Part shown: positions 25,036 through 33,800 of the stretch, in pieces
How positions within the stretch are numbered: position 1 is the stretch's first letter
How the letters are laid out: each line of letters begins with the position of its first letter
Source: Pedobacter miscanthi
GTDB lineage: Bacteria; Bacteroidota; Bacteroidia; Sphingobacteriales; Sphingobacteriaceae
Direction: 5' to 3'
DNA: 64,000 nt
NCBI RefSeq assembly: GCF_003315595.1
Contig: NZ_QNQU01000009.1
Span: 1-64,000 of the forward strand
Program-made: the position numbers and the translations under genes
Notes under the pieces: model-generated
What the model was told of the DNA's origin: nothing
Databases searched by the model: none
Seen by the model: the letters and a program-made list of their open reading frames with translations, nothing else

Positions 25036-25410
25036 TTATGAAATATCGGCTTGCCGTTTTTGGTTGGTAAAATAGGATAAGAATAAAACGATTAAAAACA
25101 CTACCGGCCCGATCCGGTTATTGATGGGATCGCCTGAAGCGGTATGTGCAATAAATGCAGAAACAAAGGTGATAGCAAAACCTGCATAAGCCCACTCTTT
25201 TAACTTTCCTTTTATGGGGATCAATAGTATAACCGCGCCAATAATTTTTGCGATTGCCAGTTCTATCCTGAAATAATCCGGGAAACCCAAATGGTGAAAA
25301 GCCTGTTTAATGGTTTCGTTAGTGAGGTACGAATAACCCGAAAAAATCATCATCAATGCTACCAAAGCTGTTGATATCCAATAAGTAATTTTAAGTGTTC
25401 TCATTTTCAT
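25036..25410 (-). CDS. DoxX-like integral membrane protein
   Basis: 124 residues from the M-K-M-R-T-L-K start; the longer frame to 25428 adds six polar residues. Four hydrophobic helices with G-F-P-D-Y-F-R after the first and a conserved K-I-I-G-A-V-I-L-L-I-P-I-K-G-K-L-K-E-W-A-Y-A-G loop, as in DoxX/YphA relatives. Proposed roles of the family are redox or thiosulfate related, but nothing here fixes one. It is divergent from an HxlR regulator with operator-like dyads between them, so it is a likely target. Confidence 0.85.
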   Translation of the reverse strand: MKMRTLKITYWISTALVALMMIFSGYSYLTNETIKQAFHHLGFPDYFRIELAIAKIIGAVILLIPIKGKLKEWAYAGFAITFVSAFIAHTASGDPINNRIGPVVFLIVLFLSYFTNQKRQADIS

Positions 25411-25453
25411 ATTATTTTTTTGATGCAAACTTATGTACTTTTGCTATCCAAAA

Positions 25454-25487
25454 GATACTAGTATCCCAAAGGATAGTGGTATCCTTT
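25454..25487. promoter_or_regulatory. Two adjacent palindromes, HxlR operator candidates
   Basis: gatactagtatc (25454-25465) is a perfect 12-bp palindrome. aaaggata-gtgg-tatccttt (25468-25487) is a perfect 8+8 dyad 2 bp further on. Both share the gata/tatc core and sit between the DoxX-like and HxlR genes, upstream of the -7 box. Confidence 0.65.
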
Positions 25488-25498
25488 ACGAAAGCATA

Positions 25499-25506
25499 TA
25501 CCTTTG
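25499..25506 (+). promoter_or_regulatory. -7 box TACCTTTG abutting the HxlR ATG
   Basis: TAnnTTTG separated from the ATG at 25511 by taaa only; predicts a leaderless transcript. Confidence 0.55.
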
Positions 25507-25510
25507 TAAA

Positions 25511-25903
25511 ATGGGACCAGCAAAAGAACACCGCAGTAAAGAAGCCTGCACAGCAAGTTTAAATGCAGTAAAAGATGCGCTTTATGTACTAAATGGCAAG
25601 TGGAAACTGCCTTTAATTATCAGTTTGCAGGAAGGACCGCAGCGTTTTAACGAAATCCAGAAATCATTGGGAGAGATTACCCCGAAAATCCTGTCTAAAG
25701 AATTGAAAGATTTAGAACTCAACGAATTTGTAGTGCGCAAAGTGTTTTCTACCACTCCTGTAACTGTAACCTACGAATTAACGCCTTATAGCGAATCGTT
25801 AGATAAGGTAATTAATGAGTTGAGAGAATGGGGCTTAAAACATCGCGAAAGGTTGGTTAAAAGCAGAAGAACTGAAAAAGAGCTGGAATACGCGGATGCT
25901 TAA
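25511..25903 (+). CDS. HxlR-family transcriptional regulator
   Basis: 130 residues. Start chosen at MGPAKEHRS; the longer frame runs back through the promoter and operator. HxlR core: an E-A-C-T cysteine near the N terminus, then L-N-G-K-W-K-L-P-L-I, G-P-Q-R-F-N-E-I-Q-K and I-T-P-K-I-L-S-K-E-L-K-D-L-E of the winged helix. The N-terminal Cys suggests thiol or electrophile sensing, as in several family members. Divergent DoxX-like gene is the likely target. Confidence 0.93.
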   Translation: MGPAKEHRSKEACTASLNAVKDALYVLNGKWKLPLIISLQEGPQRFNEIQKSLGEITPKILSKELKDLELNEFVVRKVFSTTPVTVTYELTPYSESLDKVINELREWGLKHRERLVKSRRTEKELEYADA

Positions 25904-25975
25904 CAGGTAAACGGAAGTAAAAAAAATCGCCATTACCGCTAAAAAAGCAAAACACTGATAATGATAAAATTCGGC

Positions 25976-25983
25976 TATCTTTG
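25976..25983 (+). promoter_or_regulatory. -7 box TATCTTTG
   Basis: Matches TAnnTTTG and ends 15 bp before the ATG at 25999, supporting that start over an upstream TTG. Confidence 0.5.
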
Positions 25984-25998
25984 TGCAAAATAAAATCG

Positions 25999-26526
25999 AT
26001 GGCGGTATTACATAGAAAAGAAGAAAAAATTCAGGCAGTGCTGGGTAGGTTGCCTAAAAAATATACAGACGAACAATTTGTAGAGATGTTTATCAGGCTT
26101 TACTCTAAAGATTGGGGCAAAATAAAATCAGCTTATATTAAACAATCGCAGGATAAAGAGCCTGGAACAATCATCAATATGCCTAAACCAGAGGTATATT
26201 TAAGACAGATTCTGGCCAATTACCTGCAACAGGAGCATGCGCCTAAAGTAGCGGAAGTTAAAAAAGATGTTATCGAGGTACCTGTTGAAGAAAAGAAAGC
26301 AAAAGCACCGGCTAAGAAAAAAGAAGCGGTAGCTGAGGAAGTTCCGGCAGCGGTTAAAAAAGCTAAAGCACCAGCAAAAAAGAAAACTGAAGCCGCTGAA
26401 GAACCTGTTGCTGAAGTAAAGAAAGCTAAAGCACCTGCAAAGAAAAAAGCAGAAGTTACGGAAGAAGCTCCAACTGCTGAAAAGAAGGTTAAAACCGCAG
26501 CGAAAAAGCCTGCAGAAAAAAAATAA
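25999..26526 (+). CDS. Protein with histone-H1/AlgP-like Lys-Ala-Pro tail
   Basis: 175 residues. The N-terminal ~75 residues look folded and helical (Y-T-D-E-Q-F-V-E-M-F-I-R-L-Y-S-K-D-W-G-K-I, then P-E-V-Y-L-R-Q-I-L-A-N-Y). The rest is three imperfect repeats of K-K-A-K-A-P-A-K-K-K separated by acidic E-E/V-P spacers. Such tails bind DNA or RNA in bacterial H1-like proteins. The globular part is not recognised. A terminator follows 72 bp after the stop. ATG preferred over the earlier TTG because a -7 box overlaps the latter. Confidence 0.75.
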   Translation: MAVLHRKEEKIQAVLGRLPKKYTDEQFVEMFIRLYSKDWGKIKSAYIKQSQDKEPGTIINMPKPEVYLRQILANYLQQEHAPKVAEVKKDVIEVPVEEKKAKAPAKKKEAVAEEVPAAVKKAKAPAKKKTEAAEEPVAEVKKAKAPAKKKAEVTEEAPTAEKKVKTAAKKPAEKK

Positions 26527-26598
26527 AAAATATTTTACACCGAATATAATAAATCGCCTTTTTGGTTGTTTATATATATGAGAGCGTTAATTTAGATG

Positions 26599-26635
26599 AC
26601 GGGGATAGGTCGGTATGATCGATCCCCGTTTTTTT
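26599..26635 (+). terminator. Intrinsic terminator
   Basis: acggggat pairs with atccccgt (inner loop ~15 nt), followed by seven T. Confidence 0.8.
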
Positions 26636-26639
26636 ATGC

Positions 26640-26735
26640 CTGTCATTTTCGACCGAAACGTCCCGAATGTTCGGGAGAGAGATCTATCTCGAAAATATAC
26701 TCAAGCCAGATTTCCCGGCTTCGCTCGAAATGACG
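26640..26735. repeat. Family A palindromic repeat
   Basis: Starts tgtcattttcgaccgaaacg and ends ttcgctcgaaatgacgg, with tcccgaatgttcggga inside. More repeat pieces (gaagcgccgttcgaaatgac, ttcgactccgctcagg, cctccgtggctaaa) follow to 26880, so the 460-bp gap is nearly all repeat. Confidence 0.7.
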
Positions 26736-26907
26736 GTACGAAGAAGCGCCGTTCGAAATGACAAAATGGCCTGTGAGGACGCATACTATGGGCAGTAAGA
26801 AGTAATCAAAAAGACTATTCGACTCCGCTCAGGGTTATAAACTACATGGAATTTTCCATGTTTTCAGTGCCTCCGTGGCTAAAAAGAATGCTTAAAGATT
26901 TTCGAAA

Positions 26908-26928
26908 TGGTCTGTGGGACACAGACCA
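26908..26928. repeat. Family C palindrome
   Basis: tggtctgtg-gga-cacagacca: 9-bp perfect arms, 3-nt centre. Confidence 0.7.
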
Positions 26929-26938
26929 CGGTCAGGCA

Positions 26939-26966
26939 TAAAAAAAGCCGCTGAATCCTCAGCGAC
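26939..26966 (-). terminator. Terminator of the GH16/PUL transcript
   Basis: On the minus strand gtcgctga-ggat-tcagcggc (one U-G pair) is followed by a run of T. It lies 23 bp past the GH16 stop. Confidence 0.75.
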
Positions 26967-26988
26967 CTTACAATCAAACTAACGTATC

Positions 26989-27870
26989 TTATTTTTCAAT
27001 CATCTTATAATATCGAACATAATCCACTTCCATTTTTTGCGGCCAGATGGTATCATCAACACCTTGCGCACCACCCCAATCGCCGCCAACAGCAACATTT
27101 AATAAAAGGTGAAAACGTTTGTCAAAAGGCCAGACTTTATAACCCGTTCCTTCATTGGTAAATTCGAATACTTTTACATCATCATAATAACCCCTGATAG
27201 CAAAAGGAGTCCAGTCTACCCGGTAAAGATGAAAAGCTGTACTCGCCCCATCAACTTTTTTGGTAATCGTTTTCTGGGTATTGATTTTGAAATAATAAGC
27301 CTCGCTATGGGTACTAAAATGTACCATATCCTGATCGTAACCTACATGTTCCATAATATCAATTTCACCTGATTTTGGCCAATCGCCATAAACCCGATCA
27401 GTTGGCAGCATCCAGATGGCGGGCCATGTGCCCCTTCCGGTAGGCAGCTTAGCCTTAATTTCGAAACGTCCGTATAAAGCATCGAGTTTGTTGCGGGTTA
27501 CCATGCGGGATGAAGTGTAAGCCATACCACCCATATTTTCCTTTTTGGCGGTAATGGTCAATATTCCGCCGGCTACATTGGCATTATTGGTGGTATTGGT
27601 GTAATATTCCAATTCATTATTACCCCAGCCACTGCCACCTGTATCGTAATCCCAATTATTTGAAAGTGGTGCACCGGTATTGGTAAATTCATCAGCCCAT
27701 GTTGGGGAGGTTTCAAAAGTCCAGCCTTTATCAACCGGAGGGCCTGCCGGTACCGGTGGTACATAAACCAACCCATCATCGTCTCCTTTTTTTGAACAGG
27801 AACTCAATGCGATTGCACCAATTGCAAAAACAAAAACCACGCGTTTAAAATGCTTTACTGAATGTATCAT
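26989..27870 (-). CDS. GH16 endo-beta-glucanase (laminarinase-like) lipoprotein
   Basis: 293 residues. Start at MIHSVKHF; a lipobox A-L-S-S-C follows a hydrophobic core. The catalytic motif G-E-I-D-I-M-E-H holds the nucleophile and acid/base glutamates in the five-residue spacing of laminarinase/lichenase-like GH16 enzymes. Flanking W-P-A-I-W-M-L-P and the C-terminal H-L-L-L-N-V-A-V-G-G-D-W-G-G are also typical. Likely surface-anchored, cutting beta-1,3- or mixed-linkage glucan. Last gene of the SusC/D locus, which it helps define. Confidence 0.93.
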   Translation of the reverse strand: MIHSVKHFKRVVFVFAIGAIALSSCSKKGDDDGLVYVPPVPAGPPVDKGWTFETSPTWADEFTNTGAPLSNNWDYDTGGSGWGNNELEYYTNTTNNANVAGGILTITAKKENMGGMAYTSSRMVTRNKLDALYGRFEIKAKLPTGRGTWPAIWMLPTDRVYGDWPKSGEIDIMEHVGYDQDMVHFSTHSEAYYFKINTQKTITKKVDGASTAFHLYRVDWTPFAIRGYYDDVKVFEFTNEGTGYKVWPFDKRFHLLLNVAVGGDWGGAQGVDDTIWPQKMEVDYVRYYKMIEK

Positions 27871-27886
27871 GTTATAAATGTTAAAT

Positions 27887-27917
27887 AGGGCAGTTTGTAT
27901 GTTGTACAAACTGCCCT
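27887..27917. other. Strong intercistronic hairpin in the PUL
   Basis: agggcagtttgta (27887-27899) and tacaaactgccct (27905-27917) are exact complements with a 5-nt loop. It lies between the PKD gene stop and the GH16 start on the same strand. No T tract follows on the minus strand, so an mRNA-stability or processing role is more likely than termination. Confidence 0.7.
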
Positions 27918-27930
27918 GGTAAATCAGGCT

Positions 27931-29334
27931 TTACTTAAACTCAAAATCATCTATATAAAATATGCCTGGGGCCGGGTGACCTTCGCCACCTAACTGAACC
28001 ACAATTTTATCGTATAGGGTTTGGGTGGCAGATCCCGAATAATCGAACTCTAACTGTATCCATTTGTTGTAATCGGTAGCTGCTATGGTTTTAACAATTT
28101 CGATCTGTGTTTGCCAGGCATTACCGCCTAATAGTGAGTTTTGCAGCTTAACCGAAACTTTCGGTTGTAAGGTTGTAAAATCATTTCCACCGGGAATGAA
28201 AACCTTTAAGCGGATTTTATTTTTTGCTGAAAGGTCAAAACGATACGGCAGGGTTACATTCAGGTTTCCGTACTGACCATCATCACCTGTTCTTTTTTCA
28301 TAATAACCTACTTTTGCAGAGGTATTAACCGGGAATTTTGCCGGATTATCGTAAGGACTGGTAAAATTGATATTTTCGGCAGTCCAGGTGAAGTTTGCTG
28401 TACCCTGAAAGTCATCAGCAAGGTTTGCAGCCTGCATCGGTTTTTGCACAACTGGTCTTACATAACCTTTTTTTACCAATTTTAAATACCAGGCATTTCC
28501 ACTGTTGGCTTTATCCAAACAACGCAGCCACATTTCATTCTCGTTTAAAGATAAGATCTGGTACTGTGAAACGCCAAGGTAATAGCTAATAAAACCGCCG
28601 CCAGAAATGGTAATGTATTTCACACCATTGGTTTCGGTAACCAGCCAGGTTAAATTGGTTGGCGGGGTATAATTTACCGTTGGATCATTCGCCCCTGCCG
28701 GTCCGCCGATGCCAGGCGCATTCGCTGCATTGGCAAAAGTAGTTCCTTTATTATCGTAGGTATATTTTAAGGCATTCATGTTGAAGGTCATCTCATCATC
28801 GTAAAAACCTAAACCATTTTTTTCATCAGGGCCTGCCTGATACCAATCCGGTGATTGAGAAGTAACAGGACCAACACCAAGATGTCCGGCTGATTTTTGG
28901 TCGATTACCCAGGTAAAACCGGTAGCATTTGATAAACCGCCCGAAAGCGTGGTAAAAGCCGGATCGGTTAGCATGGCAGGATTAGTAGCTGCAATAACCA
29001 CCGATTTGGTACTCGAAACTGAACCGCCGTCGGTAACAATGGTTAATTTTACGGTATAAGTGCCTGCAAGCGGATAAGAAGCCGTTACGGTATTGCCATC
29101 CGCTGTTGCTCCATTACCAAAATCCCACAGGGCTTTAAAACCAGGCGATTGATTGACCAGCGTAACCACATTGGCATTGGTTGCAGTTGGTGTTACGCTA
29201 AATTTAACCTGATCGGCTGTAGGCGCAGGGGCTAAATCTTTATCTGTATTTGCTTTTTTGCAGGCATTTAAGCTTAGCAAAAGCAGCAGGGTTAAAAACC
29301 CGGCTGTTTGTTTAATGATATAATTTAATTTCAT
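27931..29334 (-). CDS. PKD-domain lipoprotein of the PUL (surface glycan-binding protein candidate)
   Basis: 467 residues. Lipobox L-S-L-N-A-C near residue 25, then C-K-K. A PKD fold at ~45-115 (A-L-W-D-F-G-N-G, A-T-A-D-G-N-T-V, G-T-Y-T-V-K-L-T-I). The remainder has beta-rich segments with many Trp/Tyr and a C-terminal jelly-roll-like part (~300-467) ending F-Y-I-D-D-F-E-F-K. Position after SusD and before the glucanase is where SusE/F or surface glycan-binding proteins are found. Likely binds the glucan at the cell surface. Confidence 0.82.
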   Translation of the reverse strand: MKLNYIIKQTAGFLTLLLLLSLNACKKANTDKDLAPAPTADQVKFSVTPTATNANVVTLVNQSPGFKALWDFGNGATADGNTVTASYPLAGTYTVKLTIVTDGGSVSSTKSVVIAATNPAMLTDPAFTTLSGGLSNATGFTWVIDQKSAGHLGVGPVTSQSPDWYQAGPDEKNGLGFYDDEMTFNMNALKYTYDNKGTTFANAANAPGIGGPAGANDPTVNYTPPTNLTWLVTETNGVKYITISGGGFISYYLGVSQYQILSLNENEMWLRCLDKANSGNAWYLKLVKKGYVRPVVQKPMQAANLADDFQGTANFTWTAENINFTSPYDNPAKFPVNTSAKVGYYEKRTGDDGQYGNLNVTLPYRFDLSAKNKIRLKVFIPGGNDFTTLQPKVSVKLQNSLLGGNAWQTQIEIVKTIAATDYNKWIQLEFDYSGSATQTLYDKIVVQLGGEGHPAPGIFYIDDFEFK

Positions 29335-29345
29335 GATATATTTAA

Positions 29346-30854
29346 TTAATTATAGCCTGGATTTTGTTTGATCACACCTTTAGTAAGGTCGATTTCCTGT
29401 TGAGGAATGGGTATAAATTCACTTTTACCAGCTTTATAACCCGATGGGCCTAAAACAGTAACGGCTCTTCCACTGCGTACCAGATCGAAGAAACGATGGC
29501 CTTCGAAAGCGAGTTCTAACCTGCGTTCGTTAAAAATATTATCTAAAGTTGCCGGAATAGGTGCTAAACCAACCCTTGCCCTAACGGCAGTAAGCAATGC
29601 CAGGGCACGTGTTGGATCGCTGTTTAACCTTACCAAAGCTTCGGCTTCCATTAAATAGGTATCGGCCAAACGCATTTCAATTTCATCAATCGGCCAGTTT
29701 AATTCGGCAGTACCGCTGTTAGAGCGGTAAGCTTTTAACGGAGCGTATTTTTTTATGAAATAATCGGTATTCTGGAACCGGCCATTGTAAGTTGCCCCAG
29801 CTGCCTTTAATGCAGCACCATCGATAATTGAAGTGGCAAAACGCGGATCGGTTTTCATTGCATTTACCAGGCTAAGCGTTACCGGGCAGAAACCCCAGCC
29901 AGCAGAATACGTGTCGCCATTATAGCTATCCATACCTACAAACTGTGTACCTACGTTACCTTCGCCACCGTTAACCCAACCCCAATCGCCCCATGCAGCC
30001 AGGTTAGAATGCGGAATCTCTAAAATTACCTCAGCATTAAATTTATTGTCCGGCCTGAAAATATCGGCATAGTTTGGCAATAAAGAATAACCATAGGCAT
30101 TACCATCTTTATTAATATCGTTAAACAAAGTAGCCGCTTCCTGCAATTTGGTATTATCGTTTTGGTATAACAATACTTTAGCAAGCAATGCCTTTGCAGC
30201 ACCCATCGAAATACGGCCTTTTTCGTTCGTAGCAATAGTTGCAGGTAATCCCGGATAGGCATCGCGGAGATCTTTTTCTACCTGTGCGTAAATTGCTGCC
30301 GGAGGAGATTGTGTTTGGGTGTATAATTCTCCTGTTGGGATGGTGGCTGTAATTAATGGCACATTACCAAAAAACCTTACCAGATCAAAATAGAAATATG
30401 CCCTTAAAAATTTAGCCTCGGCAGTAACGCGGGTTTTAAATGCGGCGCTCAGTGTTGTAGCTTTGGCAATTTTCTCTAAAATAATATTGGCGCGGTTAAC
30501 TCCCGTAAAGTTTTTGCTCCATAAACCCACCTGCGGACCCAACCTCGAATCCATATTAAAGTTATCGTAAGCTACCCAGCCCGGCTGGTCGGAAGCATTA
30601 CTGCCGCCAGCAAAACAATCGTCGGATGCGGCACTTAATAAAGGTTGTTTCATGGTATAACCACCAGTGGTACCCCATTGCATTACATCATAAACCGATA
30701 TCAGGCCCTGGTAAACCTCGGTTTCGTTACGGTAAAAATTTTCTTCTGTTGCAGTTCCTTTTGGCACCAGCTCCAAAAAATCTTTTTTGCAAGAAACTGT
30801 TAATTGCATCATCGCCAAAATGGCAATCGAATATTTTATATGTTTAATTTTCAT
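29346..30854 (-). CDS. SusD/RagB-family glycan-binding lipoprotein
   Basis: 502 residues from MKIKHIKY. The longer frame to 30878 would overlap the SusC stop and is unnecessary. Lipobox L-T-V-S-C-K-K; then L-E-L-V-P-K-G-T and N-F-Y-R-N-E-T-E-V-Y-Q. The helical TPR-like core includes R-A-Y-F-Y-F-D-L-V-R-F-F-G-N-V-P, and the C terminus E-R-R-L-E-L-A-F-E-G-H-R-F-F-D-L-V-R is the classic SusD end. It caps the SusC transporter and delivers oligosaccharide to it. Confidence 0.95.
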   Translation of the reverse strand: MKIKHIKYSIAILAMMQLTVSCKKDFLELVPKGTATEENFYRNETEVYQGLISVYDVMQWGTTGGYTMKQPLLSAASDDCFAGGSNASDQPGWVAYDNFNMDSRLGPQVGLWSKNFTGVNRANIILEKIAKATTLSAAFKTRVTAEAKFLRAYFYFDLVRFFGNVPLITATIPTGELYTQTQSPPAAIYAQVEKDLRDAYPGLPATIATNEKGRISMGAAKALLAKVLLYQNDNTKLQEAATLFNDINKDGNAYGYSLLPNYADIFRPDNKFNAEVILEIPHSNLAAWGDWGWVNGGEGNVGTQFVGMDSYNGDTYSAGWGFCPVTLSLVNAMKTDPRFATSIIDGAALKAAGATYNGRFQNTDYFIKKYAPLKAYRSNSGTAELNWPIDEIEMRLADTYLMEAEALVRLNSDPTRALALLTAVRARVGLAPIPATLDNIFNERRLELAFEGHRFFDLVRSGRAVTVLGPSGYKAGKSEFIPIPQQEIDLTKGVIKQNPGYN

Positions 30855-30864
30855 ATCGCTCTTA

Positions 30865-33800
30865 TTAAAATCCAACATTTACACCTACAAAAAATGATCT
30901 GGCCTGCGGATAAAAACCACGGTCTACACCCAAACTGCCACCACCAATTTCCGGATCGTAGCCTGTATATTTCGTCAGGGTAAACAGGTTGTTCCCCATT
31001 ACATAAACTTTCAACTTATCCAAACCAACTTTATTTACCAGTTGCTTAGGCAGGGTATAACCCAGTTGAACGTTTTTTAGCCTGAAATAAGCGCCGCTTT
31101 CTAAAAACAAGCTCGATACACGACTATAGTTTTTGTTATCATCCTGTAAGGTTACCCTTGGTATGGTATTGCTTGTCCCCTCACCTGTCCACCTGTTTAA
31201 AATATTGGTGGTATAGTTAGATGGAGTTAAATCGAACCTTCTTAATCCGTTAAAAATCATATTTCCCGAAACGCCCTGTCCGAACAACGAGATATCGAAA
31301 CCTTTATATTTTGCAGAGAAAGTTAACCCATAAGTGAAATTTGGGTTCGATCTGCCTAAGAAAGTTCTGTCGGCATCGCTGATTACCCCGTCGCCATTCA
31401 GGTCCAAAAATTTAATATCTCCAGGTTTTGCATTTGGCTGAATCAAAGTACCTGCACCATTTTTATAATTATTGATTTCGGCCTGGTTCTGGAAAAGACC
31501 TGCAGTCTGGTATCCGAAAAAGGAATCAACCGGCTGACCAACAGCTACACGAGTTACCTCTAAACCCTGTGGCGTAATGGTTTGTCTGCTTGGGATGTAA
31601 TCTTTATCGGCCCCCAGTAAGGTTACCTGGTTTTTGATAAACGAAGCATTACCGGCAATATGAAAACTCACTTCACCGATTTTTTTGTTCCAGCCCAGTT
31701 CAATTTCGAAACCCCTGTTGTATAAATCGGCTGTATTGGCATAAGGTCCGCTATTACCCACATACGATGGAACCACCTGTTGCAGCAGCATTCCGTAAGT
31801 TTTTTTATTAAAATAGCTGGTACTTAAAGTAATACCTTCAAATAAGGTAGCGTCAAAACCTAAATCAACTGAAGAGGTTTCTTCCCATTTTAAATCAGGG
31901 TTTGAAAGGGCATTCGGACTCACACCATTAACCAGCGCCTGACCAGAAGCTGTTCCTAATGAATAGTTACGTCCACCGCTTACGGTTGCCAGGTAGCTGA
32001 AATCTGGAATATTATCGTTACCGTTAATACCATACGAACCCCTGAACTTTAAAAAGGTGATGATATCATTTTTTGGCCAGAAATCTTCGCGTGAGGCTAC
32101 CCAACCCGCTGATGCCGAAGGGAAATAACCATATTTATTATTCGGACCAAAACGTGATGAACCATCTCTACGGATGATACCCGTAAACAGGTATTTTTCA
32201 TCATAATTATAAATTACACGACCAAATATCGAATTTAAAGTGTTCAAATATTCGCCACCGTAAAAATCAGAATTGGTTCTGGCTACCGGAAATTGTAATG
32301 AGGCATCTTTAATGTTATCAACCGGGATACCTTCTTTAATACCACCCTGGGTTTCGCCTTTATTTTTCTGTGCCGAATAACCTAAGAGTGCCGTAAATAC
32401 ATGTTTGCCGATGGTTTTATCATAGCTCAGTGTATTCTCCAACGACCAGAATAAACCCCTGTTATTATCTCTTGTATAAGCGGTTAGGGTTGATTGGTTA
32501 ATCGAATTCAGGTAATAAATCGGACGGAAAGTTTGTCCGCCCCAAAAAGCTAGATCCACGCCTCCGGTGCTCCTAAATTTTAAACCTTTTATAAATTCAA
32601 CTTCAGCAAATGCATTTCCAACCACTTTATCGCTCCAGCTGTTTCCCTGTGCAACCTGTAAGGCGGCAACCGGATTTAAAACCTCCGATTGTGCATAATC
32701 AGAAATTCCGTAAGGGAAACCGGCTTCATTTCTTACTACCGGATTATTGAGATATTTTGAAGCAGCATATTTTGCAGGATCAGTTTCTACAACCGGTGTA
32801 ATAGGATCCATATTAATGGCCCTGCTTAATGGCGAACCATATTCTGTATTGGTACTTACACCAACAGAATTTATCCTGGTGTAACCAATAGAGTTACCAA
32901 ACTTGATGTTTTTCGTAATTTTATGCTCGAAGTTAAACCTTGCAGTAAATCTTTTGAACTGCGAATTTGATGTAGCCACAATACCATCCTGATCGAAATA
33001 ACTGAACGAGCCGTAATAAACCGACTTATCGTTTCCTCCGCTCATGTTTAAATCGTGGTTTTGGATCATGGCACTGTTATTAAAAACAGCCGCCTGCCAA
33101 TCGGTGCCCTCGCCATATTGTGCAGGGTTGGGGAACCGTACTGCAGTAATTCCGTCTGCCAGTTGCGATTCGTTATAAATAGTAGCGTACTGCGTAGCAT
33201 TTAACAGATTAAGCTTGGTAGAAGGTGCCTGCGTACCGATGTAGTTATTGTATTCCAACCTGATTCTTCCCGTATTTGCACCTTTTTTGGTACTCACAAT
33301 AATTACCCCGTTTGCGGCACGCGTACCATAAATAGCGGCTGATGCGGCATCTTTCAACACCTCGATTGATTCGATATCCGATTGATTGAGGTATTCGATA
33401 CCGCCATTAATTACCACCCCATCTACTACAAATAATGGATTTGCATTATTGATATTCGCTGTACCGCGGATCCTGATGGTACCGCCATCGCCGGGTTGGC
33501 CAGAACTCGTCATTACGTTTACGCCCGATGCCCGACCCTGTAACGATTGCTCTAAACGTACCACAGGGGCATTTTCCAGATCGGCAGCTTTAACCGAAGC
33601 AATTGCACCGGTTACCACACTTTTCTTTTGTGTACCATAACCAATTACCACCGCATCGGCCAGTAAACCTGCCTGTGGTTCTAATTTTATGGTTACGCCA
33701 TTGGCTGCAACAACTTCTTTATTTTCGTAACCGATGTAGGTAACCACCAATGTAGCACCTTCAGTAACATCTTTTAAAATAAATGTACCTGTTTCGTCGG

